DNA of 19,635 nucleotides. It comes from Bacteroidaceae bacterium (lineage in GTDB: Bacteria > Bacteroidota > Bacteroidia > Bacteroidales > Bacteroidaceae). The first letter of the stretch is position 1. Every line of letters starts with the position of its first letter. The stretch covers positions 1-19,635 of the forward strand of contig CAAFRW010000262.1 of NCBI GenBank assembly GCA_900765575.1. Reading direction: 5' to 3'. The translations under genes and the position numbers were made by a program. Shown here piece after piece: positions 5,177 to 14,900 of this stretch. A model generated the notes under the pieces. It ran no database searches and was not told where the DNA came from. It was given only the letters and a program-made list of their open reading frames with translations.

Positions 5177-6685
5177 ATGAAAAAACGTATGAATCGAAGA
5201 CATTTTACACTATTCCTTCTTTTTCTCTTTATCATAGAGGGGCTTATGGCTCAATCTTGTCCGAAACGCGAGTTTAGAGGCGCGTGGATTCAAGCAGTGA
5301 ACGGACAGTTTCAGGGTATGGCTCCGGAGAAGATGCAACAAGTACTTATCGACCAGCTAAATAGTTTGCAAGCCGCAGGCATCAATGCCATCATTTTTCA
5401 GGTACGTCCCGAAGCCGATGCGCTTTATCAGTCTTCATACGAACCATGGAGCCGCTTCCTTACCGGAGTGCAGGGGAAAGCCCCGTCGCCATTGTGGGAT
5501 CCTTTGCAATTTATGATTGACGAATGCCATAAGCGCAATATGGAACTTCATGCCTGGATTAATCCGTATCGGGCCAAAACAAAGGGTACAACCACGTTAG
5601 CCGGCAACCACCCTTCCAAGTTCTATCCCGAACGTTTCTTTTCTTACGACGGACAACTGTTCTTCGACCCGGGTTATCCCGAGAACATCCATTATATCTG
5701 CAAGGTGGTAACCGATATTGTTTCCCGCTATGATGTGGACGGATTGCACATGGATGATTATTTCTATCCATATCCCGTTGCCGGATTAGCCATTCCGGAT
5801 GAAGTAAGTTTTGCCCGTTACGGCAGAGGCTATGCAAATAAAGAGGATTGGCGCCGCGATAATGTCAGCCGTTTGGTGAAAGCCGTGCATGAAACCGTAC
5901 ATGCCTGCAAACCGTGGGTGAAATTCGGTGTCTCGCCTTTTGGTATCTATCGGAATAAGAAGAGTGCGGCGAATGGAAGCGATACGAACGGATTGCAGAA
6001 CTACGACGATTTATATGCCGACATCCTGTTGTGGACTGATAAAGGATGGGTAGACTATAATATACCGCAAATTTATTGGGAGATTGGCCATCCGGCAGCT
6101 GATTATGAAACCTTGATTTATTGGTGGGCCAACCATGCGGCAAACCGTCCCCTCTTTATCGGGCAGGACGTGATGCGTACCGTAAAGAATGCCGACAAGC
6201 AGAATCCGGCTATTCACCAGCAGGCTCGTAAAATGCAGTTGCAGCGTTCGTTGGCTCCGGTGCGGGGAAGTTGTCAGTGGCCGGGCAGTGCGGTGGTCGA
6301 TAATGTAGGCAATTATCGCGATGCGTTAGTGAAAGTCTATCATCGTTATCCGGCTCTGATGCCTACCTTCCCTTTTATAGATGATAAAGCTCCCTCCAAA
6401 GTACGTAAGATGAAGCCCGTTTGGACAGAAGATGGTTTGGTTCTTTTTTGGAGCGCTCCCAAAGCGAAGACCGAAATGGATAAAGCCATTCAATATGTGG
6501 TCTATCGTTTTGAGAAAGACGAAAAGGTGAATCTGGAGAATTCGTCTAAGATTGTGGCTATAACACGTAACACCTTCTATCCGCTTCCTTACGAAAACGG
6601 AAAAACCAAGTACCGCTATGTGGTAACGGCTCTGGACCGTTTGCAGAACGAATCGAAAGCCGTTAAGAAAACAATAAAGCTTTAA
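5177..6685 (+). CDS. Secreted GHL10-family (DUF187) glycoside hydrolase-like protein
   Basis: A 502-residue exported protein of the family 10-like glycosyl hydrolases (GHL10, DUF187/YngK group), thought to act on glycans outside the cytoplasm; the true substrate is unknown. Signal peptide about 1-25 (basic MNRRHF, hydrophobic LFLLFLFII, cleavage likely near LMA/Q). The barrel domain covers about 30-350: REFRGAWIQAV (31-41), AIIFQVRPEADALY (71-84), LHAWINPYRA (124-133) and YDVDGLHMDDYFYPYP (185-200) with acidic D193/D194. A fibronectin-III-like C-terminal domain follows from about 405 to the end. The start at 5177 is preferred over ATG 5114, which lies upstream of the promoter box and would put a non-signal stretch before the signal peptide. 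The gene stands alone on the plus strand; its stop codon overlaps that of the convergent transporter gene. Confidence 0.92.
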   Translation: MKKRMNRRHFTLFLLFLFIIEGLMAQSCPKREFRGAWIQAVNGQFQGMAPEKMQQVLIDQLNSLQAAGINAIIFQVRPEADALYQSSYEPWSRFLTGVQGKAPSPLWDPLQFMIDECHKRNMELHAWINPYRAKTKGTTTLAGNHPSKFYPERFFSYDGQLFFDPGYPENIHYICKVVTDIVSRYDVDGLHMDDYFYPYPVAGLAIPDEVSFARYGRGYANKEDWRRDNVSRLVKAVHETVHACKPWVKFGVSPFGIYRNKKSAANGSDTNGLQNYDDLYADILLWTDKGWVDYNIPQIYWEIGHPAADYETLIYWWANHAANRPLFIGQDVMRTVKNADKQNPAIHQQARKMQLQRSLAPVRGSCQWPGSAVVDNVGNYRDALVKVYHRYPALMPTFPFIDDKAPSKVRKMKPVWTEDGLVLFWSAPKAKTEMDKAIQYVVYRFEKDEKVNLENSSKIVAITRNTFYPLPYENGKTKYRYVVTALDRLQNESKAVKKTIKL

Positions 6686-7254
6686 TAAAGGAGAGCACCC
6701 GCTGCGCCACATAATACAATCATCAGTATTGGGTTCACTTTGTAGTAACGCGTTCCGACGAACGCAGCTATAAATAAAACGATACTGATGATGAACTGGT
6801 ATAAATTGTCTTGGGGTGTACTGAAGTTTTCCGCAGTCATAAGAAGCAATGCGGCGGCGGCCAATAAACCCACTACGGCCGGACGTAATCCTGCAAAAAC
6901 GGCTTCTACCGAAGGATTTTTCTGGTATTTCAGAAAGAACTTGCTGATGGCCAGCATCAGGATAAACGAAGGAAGTACTACGGCAAGGGTTGCTGTAATG
7001 CTCCCTAGTATGCCTATTGTCTGAGAGAAGCCGGCGTTAACGATGGCTGTATATCCGACGTAGGTAGCCGAGTTGATGCCGATAGGGCCGGGAGTCATCT
7101 GGCTGATGGCTACAATGTCGGTAAACTCGGAAGAACTTATCCAATTGTATCGGGTAACTACTTCACCTTGAATCATGGAAAGCATGGCATATCCGCCTCC
7201 GAATCCGAATAAACCGATTTTGAAAAATGCGTAGAATAATTGAAGGAATATCAT
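6682..7254 (-). CDS. Chromate transporter (CHR) family half-size subunit, second of a pair
   Basis: A 190-residue membrane protein of the short-chain CHR family. Long ChrA proteins have two homologous halves; here the halves are separate genes that probably assemble as a heterodimer in the inner membrane. Seen: FKIGLFGFGGGYAM (11-24) with its glycine triplet and SQMTPGPIGINSATYVG (51-67), the conserved family blocks, followed by several hydrophobic helices to the C-terminus. Known members export chromate with a proton or other ion; in a gut-type anaerobe another anion is just as possible. Its ATG overlaps the TGA of the upstream half in an ATGA, pointing to translational coupling. Its stop codon overlaps that of the convergent GHL10 gene by four bases. 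Confidence 0.9.
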   Translation of the reverse strand: MIFLQLFYAFFKIGLFGFGGGYAMLSMIQGEVVTRYNWISSSEFTDIVAISQMTPGPIGINSATYVGYTAIVNAGFSQTIGILGSITATLAVVLPSFILMLAISKFFLKYQKNPSVEAVFAGLRPAVVGLLAAAALLLMTAENFSTPQDNLYQFIISIVLFIAAFVGTRYYKVNPILMIVLCGAAGALLY

Positions 7255-7802
7255 TTTTGCGCAGATTTAGAGTGTTTGTAACGGCCCCACAGGTATCCTC
7301 CTATGCCGGCTATAATAATAATGTATATGGGAGAGACACCAAGTAACCATATCAGCAAGGCGCTTACAATGGGAATCCATACCGTGTAGCGGTTTATTTT
7401 GCTGGATTTGGCGACAGAGAAAGTCGGTGCGGCTATCAAGGCCACAACGGCAGGGCGGATTCCTTTAAATATGTTTTCTACCAACTGGTATTCTTTGAAC
7501 TGTTGAAAGAATAGGGCAATGGCTAAAATAATAAGGAAAGAAGGAAGAATGGTTCCTAAGGTGGTCATGAGGCATCCTTTTACGCCTCGTATTTTATATC
7601 CGATAAAGATGGCCATATTTACGGCAAACACACCGGGAGTAGATTGGGCGATAGCCATCAGGTCTACAAAATCCTCTTTATTTATCCATTTCTTTTTAGT
7701 AACGATTTCGTTTTCTATCAGCGGAATCATAGCATAACCTCCTCCGATGGTAAAAGTGCCTATTTTGAAGAAGATTCCAAACGATTCTAAGTAAATATTC
7801 AT
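7251..7802 (-). CDS. Chromate transporter (CHR) family half-size subunit, first of a pair
   Basis: A 183-residue short-chain CHR protein, paired with the next gene. Family blocks: FFKIGTFTIGGGYAM (11-25) and IAQSTPGVFAVNMA (51-64), which has STPG where the partner has MTPG, the usual asymmetry between the two halves. Four or more hydrophobic segments follow and the tail is basic (GRYKHSKSAQK). It begins 51 bases after the HTCS stop codon; I find no TAnnTTTG box or terminator in that gap, so it is probably transcribed together with the HTCS. Transported anion not determinable from sequence. Confidence 0.9.
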   Translation of the reverse strand: MNIYLESFGIFFKIGTFTIGGGYAMIPLIENEIVTKKKWINKEDFVDLMAIAQSTPGVFAVNMAIFIGYKIRGVKGCLMTTLGTILPSFLIILAIALFFQQFKEYQLVENIFKGIRPAVVALIAAPTFSVAKSSKINRYTVWIPIVSALLIWLLGVSPIYIIIIAGIGGYLWGRYKHSKSAQK

Positions 7803-7853
7803 AATCTTGTGGTGTTCTATTTAGTGTTGCTTTATCTTATCTTCGTTGCTGTT

Positions 7854-10800
7854 TCATTGTAGCGGTCTGTTTCCTTTCTCCGCATATTCGCTGGGAGTGC
7901 ATCCGAAGCGTTTCTTGAATAGTTTGCGGAAATATTTCACATCGCTGAATCCCGTCATATCCGACACTTCCGCTACCGTATGGTGTTTTTCCCATAATAG
8001 TTCTGCCGCTTTATTGAGGCGCACATTACGGATAATGGTGTTGGGAGCCTGGTCGGTCAGGTTCTTTAGCTTTTTAAAGAAGCTGGAACGGCTCATGTTC
8101 AGTAACGCCGCTAAACCGTCGACCGTGAAATCGGAGTTATTGAGATTCATTTCAATAATTTCCTTTACTTTCTTCATAAACTGAACATCCAGGTCGGAAG
8201 CATTAACCGGAAGTTCACTCACTTCTTCTTCCGGACTGAACTTGGCGAACTTGTCTTTTAATATGCTTCTGTTCCGGATAAGGGTCTTAATGGTTGCATG
8301 CAACACTTCCGCGTTTAACGGTTTGGCCATATAACTGTCTGCCAAACTGCTCAGTCCGTATACAACATGTTCCGCGTCTCCCAATGCCGTTAAAAGAATG
8401 ATAGGAATATGAGAGGTTTCAATGTCTTCTTTCATTCGTTTACACAACTTATCTCCACTCAATCCCGGCATCATGATATCCGAAATAACCAAATCGGGGT
8501 TCGATTTCTTGATGCTTCTCCATCCCTCCAGACCATCTTTTGTGGTGAAGACCGTATAAGTTTCAGAAAGCAACGAATCAAGAAATAAGCGCATCTCGTC
8601 ATTATCTTCTACAATAATAATTCGGTATTTCTTTCTGTCTTCTTCAACGCAGGGTTTGTTTTTCTCTTCCTCCATGTTCCTTTGTACATTTTGTACTTGC
8701 TCTTTGTTTTCTTCTGAGAATTCAATAAGCTCTTGTTTGTAATATTTATAACCTATCGGGAAGAAGACGGTAAAAGTGCTTCCTTTATTTTCCGTACTTT
8801 CGAACTGGATAAACCCTTTATGGCTTTTCACCAGTTTCTGTACCATATTAAGTCCGATACCCGTACTGTCTTTAATATGGGCGGCATTACTGGCTCGGAA
8901 GAATAAATTAAAGAGTTCTTTTTGTTCCTTTTCGGGAATCCCTATGCCCGTATCTTGAATTCGGATTCCCCAATTATCGTTTTCCTGTAATATGGATATT
9001 TCTACCCGTCCGTTCTTGTTTGTGTATTTAAGTGCATTGGAGATTAAATTCTGTAATATGGAATTTATCTTGTCTTTATCAATCCATACCTCAGACACCT
9101 TTTCGTTAGGTGTATAAGTAAAGGTTAGCTTTTTCGATACCGCATACGGCATGAAATGCTCCATACTCTTTTCTATGATATCATTAATATCGTATTTCCT
9201 TATGTACAGTGATGTTTCTTTTTGGGTACTCTTTTCGTACGCCAGTGTATTCGATATCAAATCGCACAATTCGTTCGTTTTACGCAAAGCCATATTTAAA
9301 TATTGCTTTCCCTTGTCCGATAATCCTTTTTCTTTGATGAGTTCTTCAAGAGGCACTTTGATTAAAGTCAGCGGAGTGCGGATGTCATGCGCCGTGTTGA
9401 TGTAAAATTCAACTTTATCCGCGGCCAGTCTTTTTTCCCGTTTCATCCAGAAATAGCGGAGGACAATGCTTCCGATAGAGAATAGCATCAGCGCAAACAT
9501 GGCTTTGGCCCAAATGGTTCCCCAAAATGGAGGAGCAATATCCACTTCAATCGCTTTTTCATCTAATACGGTGAAATTGTCTCTCATCACGGAACGCACC
9601 CGTAGAATATATTTTCCCGGGCTCAGGTTGGTGTATTGAACAATATTATCTTTCGAGGGTGTGCTCCATTTATTGTGTAGTCCTTCTATTTTCCAGCAAT
9701 AAAGTACATTATCCGTACTTTGGTAATTGATGGACGATATGTGGAACGAAAAAATATTCTGTGAATAGGGGAGCTTTATCTTTTTTTGCTTGTTAATGTC
9801 TATTGATATCGATTTCTCTTCCGGGAAATAGAGACTTTTCTTAGGGATTGTTCTGAAATTAGAGAACACGATTTTCTCTTCGTTATCGTATGGAAGCGTG
9901 GCTTCATCGGAGAATTCAATTGCTCCGTTATCCGAACCGAAAATGAGTGTATTTTCCCGTGTATGCAGGCAAGCGTTATAATTGAAACTGGTTGATATCA
10001 AGCCTTGTTCGGAGGTCCAATTATAAAACGTTTTATTTTGATGAAAATAACGGGTAATACCTCCTTCGGTACTGAATAAGAGGTCGCCGTTGCCATTGGA
10101 TACAATAGCATATATATTATTGGCCAGCAGCGTGCAGCTTTTCCGCCGGTGGCTGATGAATTCCCCAGTCTTTAAATTGTAAATGAGCAAACCGCTTCCG
10201 CAAGTTCCAATGTATACGTTATCCTCATTATCTTGATAAATAGCGCTGATATATTTGCACATGACGGGAAGGTCGATAGTGGAAATCTTTCCGGTTTCTT
10301 TTTCTATTCGGTATAGTCCATCCGTAGTGCCTACCCATATACTTTCTTCATCTTTCTCGGCCATGCAGGTTACTTGATGGTCTATCTTGAAATTCTTATA
10401 TTTTTTGTTGTCCCAATCAATCTTCTCTATTTTATTGTAACCTCCTGCCCAAATGTAGCCTTCCTTGTCTTTCAGGATGACTCTGACATATTTGTTTACG
10501 TCCTTGTATTCATCTCCGTAAAAATTGGGAGTCAGATAATGCGTTTTCTTTTCTTTCTTATCAATCCAGTAAAATCCCGACATGTATCCACCCGTCATGA
10601 TGATGCCCGGCTTTATTTCGCAGAGTGTGAGGTAAATATGATTCTTACTCTGTGTGTCGCCTAGTTGGTTGGATAAATAATGTTCCCAGCTTTTATCCTT
10701 TTTGCGATAAAGGCTTATTCCATCGTTTGTGGCATACCACAAATCTCCGTCGGAATCTTGTATAATGTAGTTTACCTGATTATTAGCGATGGTTTGCGTA

Positions 10801-11846
10801 TTATTAATAGCATGCCGAATCCAGTTATAATCCGGATAAGAGCGCATATAGAGGGTAACGCCCATCGGGTAAACGGAAGCCCAGACACGTTGTTTCTCAT
10901 CGACATATATTTCGTTGATGTTGTTCCCGTTCATTTTGTTTTCGGCGGTGTAATCTGCCGAAAGAAAGGGTTCTAGTTTGTCTTCTATTAAATCGTATTT
11001 ATAGATTCCTGCTCCGAAGGTTGCAATCAATATATTTTGGTAATTACTTCCATATACGGCAAACTTCATGATTTGTATATCTTTAGGAACTCCCAGTTCC
11101 CTCATTTGATTCTTTTTGAGGTCGTAAAGATAGACTCCGTTTCGGAGAGTACCTATTAAGAGTTTTTGGTGTGAAGCGCTGTAATATAGTTTTTGTACCC
11201 GAATAGAAATAGTATCCATAGCCAGATTATGGATAGGTTTCAATACATCATCGGTCAGATGAGCCAGGAAGAGTCCGCGTTCGGTACCAATGTAGAACAT
11301 GTTTTTTTCTACATGCTGCACTTCTGTAATAGGGTATGGGTTGGTACTCCTAATCTCACGATATTCCTGCTGGTCTACATCATACAGGTAGATGTCGTTT
11401 TTGTTACATAACCATACCGTATGGTTCGGCCCGAGATAAGTATAAGTGATTCGCGGGGGAAGTATTTTATTTTTAGAGATATCAATCGTGTCGAATTTAT
11501 CTTTTACGGAGTCGTATTTGTAGAACGTTCCATTCTTGCCTATTCCCCATAATATACCGAACTCATCAATTTTCAGTTCGTCTTGCGATAAAGGGAAGTT
11601 CGGGTTTTGCGAAGTGGTTTCGGAAGGGTAGTTTTTGAATTCTTTGCCGTTGTAGCGGCCTATTCCATTGTTTGTCAGGAACCACATGTATCCTTCTCTA
11701 TCTTTCGTTATGGAGTATACGCGGCGGCTACTTAATCCTTTATCTACGGTGATGTATCGATATGATTGTCCGTATGATAATAGTGCTATAAGTAGGAATA
11801 GAGTAGTTGCATAACCACGTATTATAATTCTTCCTGAAAGATTCAT
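7854..11846 (-). CDS. Hybrid two-component system (HTCS) sensor kinase/response regulator with AraC DNA-binding domain
   Basis: A 1330-residue one-piece signalling protein typical of Bacteroidetes: it senses a periplasmic ligand, autophosphorylates, passes phosphate to its own receiver and binds DNA. Order of parts: signal anchor (about 10-26), beta-propeller built from Reg_prop repeats (for example DREGYMWFLTNNGIGRYNG near 49-67, then many similar repeats to about 680), a Y_Y_Y domain (about 692-760), membrane helix (about 775-800), histidine kinase with H820 in AHDIRTPLTLI, ATPase with NLISNALKYTN (N box, about 920), DTGIGIPE and TGIGLNMV, receiver with acidic IIVEDNDE and phospho-acceptor D1123 in VISDIMMPG, and AraC-type helix-turn-helix (about 1225-1325). 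All catalytic residues are present and the frame is intact. HTCS proteins normally sit beside SusC/SusD genes; here the neighbours are a CHR transporter pair downstream and purL upstream. Confidence 0.96.
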   Translation of the reverse strand: MNLSGRIIIRGYATTLFLLIALLSYGQSYRYITVDKGLSSRRVYSITKDREGYMWFLTNNGIGRYNGKEFKNYPSETTSQNPNFPLSQDELKIDEFGILWGIGKNGTFYKYDSVKDKFDTIDISKNKILPPRITYTYLGPNHTVWLCNKNDIYLYDVDQQEYREIRSTNPYPITEVQHVEKNMFYIGTERGLFLAHLTDDVLKPIHNLAMDTISIRVQKLYYSASHQKLLIGTLRNGVYLYDLKKNQMRELGVPKDIQIMKFAVYGSNYQNILIATFGAGIYKYDLIEDKLEPFLSADYTAENKMNGNNINEIYVDEKQRVWASVYPMGVTLYMRSYPDYNWIRHAINNTQTIANNQVNYIIQDSDGDLWYATNDGISLYRKKDKSWEHYLSNQLGDTQSKNHIYLTLCEIKPGIIMTGGYMSGFYWIDKKEKKTHYLTPNFYGDEYKDVNKYVRVILKDKEGYIWAGGYNKIEKIDWDNKKYKNFKIDHQVTCMAEKDEESIWVGTTDGLYRIEKETGKISTIDLPVMCKYISAIYQDNEDNVYIGTCGSGLLIYNLKTGEFISHRRKSCTLLANNIYAIVSNGNGDLLFSTEGGITRYFHQNKTFYNWTSEQGLISTSFNYNACLHTRENTLIFGSDNGAIEFSDEATLPYDNEEKIVFSNFRTIPKKSLYFPEEKSISIDINKQKKIKLPYSQNIFSFHISSINYQSTDNVLYCWKIEGLHNKWSTPSKDNIVQYTNLSPGKYILRVRSVMRDNFTVLDEKAIEVDIAPPFWGTIWAKAMFALMLFSIGSIVLRYFWMKREKRLAADKVEFYINTAHDIRTPLTLIKVPLEELIKEKGLSDKGKQYLNMALRKTNELCDLISNTLAYEKSTQKETSLYIRKYDINDIIEKSMEHFMPYAVSKKLTFTYTPNEKVSEVWIDKDKINSILQNLISNALKYTNKNGRVEISILQENDNWGIRIQDTGIGIPEKEQKELFNLFFRASNAAHIKDSTGIGLNMVQKLVKSHKGFIQFESTENKGSTFTVFFPIGYKYYKQELIEFSEENKEQVQNVQRNMEEEKNKPCVEEDRKKYRIIIVEDNDEMRLFLDSLLSETYTVFTTKDGLEGWRSIKKSNPDLVISDIMMPGLSGDKLCKRMKEDIETSHIPIILLTALGDAEHVVYGLSSLADSYMAKPLNAEVLHATIKTLIRNRSILKDKFAKFSPEEEVSELPVNASDLDVQFMKKVKEIIEMNLNNSDFTVDGLAALLNMSRSSFFKKLKNLTDQAPNTIIRNVRLNKAAELLWEKHHTVAEVSDMTGFSDVKYFRKLFKKRFGCTPSEYAEKGNRPLQ

Positions 11847-11875
11847 GTACTATAATGTTTTTCAGTTATAGAGAA

Positions 11876-11964
11876 GAGGCTGTCTCAAAAGTAAGTTGCT
11901 ATCCCTTTGCCTTTTTTGATAAAAAATCGGAAGGCAAAGGGAAAGCCGCTTTTGTAACAGCCCC
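11876..11964. terminator. Large imperfect two-tier hairpin after purL, likely terminator
   Basis: Inner stem: CCCTTTGCCTT (11903-11913) with AAGGCAAAGGG (11931-11941), eleven perfect pairs. Outer arms: GAGGCTGTCTCAAAAG (11876-11891) with CTTTTGTAACAGCCCC (11949-11964), imperfect. A run of T follows on the plus strand and the corresponding run of A precedes the hairpin on the minus strand. It begins about 30 bases past the purL stop codon, so it most likely ends the purL transcript, although the T-tract is on the other strand's exit side. Confidence 0.6.
11886..11893 (-). promoter_or_regulatory. Candidate -7 promoter box of the HTCS gene
   Basis: Minus strand TACTTTTG fits TAnnTTTG. It lies about 40 bases before the HTCS ATG (leader near 30 bases) and inside the downstream arm of the large hairpin that follows purL. 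No -33 TTTG is seen at the expected spacing, so confidence is limited. Confidence 0.35.
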
Positions 11965-11992
11965 TTTTTTATGGAATAAACAATAATTTCTA

Positions 11993-14900
11993 TTATTTGT
12001 TTTTAGCAATCCAGTTTTTTGCGTTGACAAAAGCTTCAATCCAAGGTGTTATCTGGTCGGAGTTTCTTCTGTCAAGTGGATAAAAAGCGTTTTGCCAAGG
12101 GGTAAATGCACGCTCTAAGTGAGGCATAATAGCCACATGGTGTCCGTCTTCGCTGGCAATTCCGGCTACAGAATAGTCCGAACCGTTTGGATTACCCGGA
12201 TATTCATCATAGCTATATTTGGCTATTACATGGTATTTGTCTTCTTCATACGGTAAGGAGAATTTACCTTCTCCGTGTGCTACCCAAATACCTAATTTGC
12301 ATCCGCTCAAAGAACCGAATAATACACTGTGGTTCATAGGAATGGTTACTCCCACGAATCCCGATTCGAATTTGTGTGAATCGTTGTGGAGCATTTTGCC
12401 CTTTTTCTTATGTTCCGGAGTAATTAAATTAAGTTCCATCATAAGCTGGCAACCGTTACATACACCTAATGATAACGTATCTTTGCGAGCGTAGAATTTA
12501 TCCAGCGCGGCTTTTGCTTTCGGGTTGAACAGGAATCCTCCGGCCCATCCTTTGGCGGAGCCTAATACGTCAGAGTTGGAGAATCCTCCGCAGAATACAA
12601 TGAAATGAATGTCTTCCAATGTCTCACGGCCGCTGATTAAGTCGGTCATGGTTACATCTTTCACATCAAATCCTGCCAGGTAGAGCATATAAGCCATTTC
12701 CCGTTCACCGTTAGTTCCCTTTTCGCGGATGATGGCTGCCTTAATACCACTAGGAGTGCGGCGGTCGGGGTTCAGTCCGTATTGTGAGAGCTTGCCGGTA
12801 AAGTCCTTATTGAATACCAGTTCTAAAGGTTGCATCTTGTAATTCTCGAAACGTTTTTGTGCGCAACCGTTCATGCTTTGTTTGCGGTCGAGCAAATAAG
12901 AAGAAGAGTACCACACATCGCGCAGATAGTCGATGCCGAATTGATAAGTGGCTTCTCCTTTTGTTACGAGGATATGACGTTCTTCTGTCGGAGTACCTAA
13001 TTTAATGTATCCCACTCCGGCGTCTTCCAATATTTTCTTTACCTCTTCTTTATGTTTGTCTTTTACCTGTATTACTACACCCGGGTTTTCAGCAAACAAG
13101 ATTTTCACAAGGTCGTCTTCTTTCATCTTGTTTAAGCTAATCTCCAGACCTCCTTCGGTGTTGGCAAAACACATTTCGAGTAAAGTGGTGATTAAACCTC
13201 CGGCAGAAATATCGTGACCGGCAAGAATCAGTTGTTTGTTTACCAATTCTTGGATAGCCAGGAATGCGTCGCGGAAATATTCCGGATTCTGAACGGTTGG
13301 GACATCGTCGCCTACCTTATTAAATGATTGCGCGAAGGCTGAACCTCCTAAACGTAATTTGTCAAAACTGAAATCGATATGATACAGACTTGTTTTCTTG
13401 TCGTTTACCAATACCGGAGATACGACTTTCTTGATATCCGAAACTTCTCCTCCGGCAGAAACAATTACTGTTCCCGGGCTAATCACCTTTTCGCCGTTGG
13501 GGTATTTTTGAGTCATTGAAAGAGAGTCTTTACCTGTCGGTACGTTGATTTGTAGTGCACAGCAGAAATCGGACAGGGCTTTTACGGCTGTATACAGGCG
13601 GGCGTCTTCACCTTCTTGCGAACGGCAAGGCCACATCCAGTTGGCTGAGAGGGAAATACTGTCCATTCCATCGGCAAACGGAGCCCATACAATATTAGTC
13701 AGCGCTTCGGACAGCGATAATACGGAACCTGCGGCCGGGTCGGCTAACGCTGCCTGAGGAGCATGTCCCAATGAAGTGGCGATACCTTTTTCTCCTCTAT
13801 AATCGAGAGCAACCACTCCACAATCGCTTAAAGGCAATTGAATTTCACCTTGGCATTGTTGGCGGGCTACCTTTCCTGTTACCGAACGGTCCACTTTGTT
13901 GGTTAACCAGTCCTTACATGCAACCGCTTCAAGCTGGAGAACTCGTGCCACGTATTCGTTTACTTTACCGGTATCGTAGGTTACATCTTCGTAATGACGT
14001 TCTACCGTTTTATCAATCATGTACGTTTTTGGGGAAGAACCGAACATTTGGTCTACCGCCAAATCGAACGGACGAACTCCGTCGGCTTGTTCAAATGCGA
14101 AACGGGCATCGCCTGTGGTTTCACCGACAACATACATCGGGGCGCGTTCCCGCTCTGCTACTTTGCGAACATGCTCTATTGCTTCTTCTTTAATAAGCAA
14201 TCCCATACGTTCCTGACTCTCATTGGCAATAATTTCTTTAGCTGAGAGCGTTTTGTCTCCGATAGGAAGTTTGCTCATATCAATCAATCCTCCGCATTCT
14301 TCTACCAATTCGGATAAACAGTTCACGTGTCCGGCAGAACCGTGGTCGTGAATAGATACAATCGGATTGGTATCCTCTTCGCAAAGGGCACGCACTACGT
14401 TGTTTGCACGTTTCTGCATCTCTGCGTTGGCGCGCTGCACAGCATTCAGTTCGATACCTGAAGAATAACGTCCGGTTTCTACCGAAGAAACAGAACCGCC
14501 TCCTAATCCGATGCGGTAGTTGTCTCCACCTATCACCACAATTTTGTTACCTGCTTCAGGTTTGCCTTTCAGACAATCCCGTTGTGTACCGTATCCAACG
14601 CCCCCGGCTAACATAATTACCTTATCATAGCCGTAGAACGTATCGTTCTCTTTATGTTCGAAAGTCAGTAAAGAACCGCAGATAAGCGGCTGACCGAATT
14701 TGTTTCCGAAATCGGATGCACCATTGGAAGCTTTAATTAAGATTTGCTCCGGAGTTTGGTATAACCATTTGCGGACAGGCAATAACTCTTCCCATTCGCG
14801 TCCTTCCTCTGTGCGGGGATAGGAAGTCATATAAACAGCTGTTCCGGCGATAGGCCATGAACCTTTACCTCCTCCCATACGGTCGCGTATCTCTCCGCCG

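Noticed and set aside
5041..5235. Small minus-strand open frame across the tandem repeat
   Set aside because: It reads through the repeat in the antisense direction; the repeated residues reflect the DNA repeat, and no conserved protein is visible.
7854..11846. Polysaccharide utilisation locus suggested by the HTCS and the GHL10 enzyme
   Set aside because: No SusC/SusD-like genes are present, the GHL10 gene is convergent and separated by the transporter pair, so a locus of that type is not supported.
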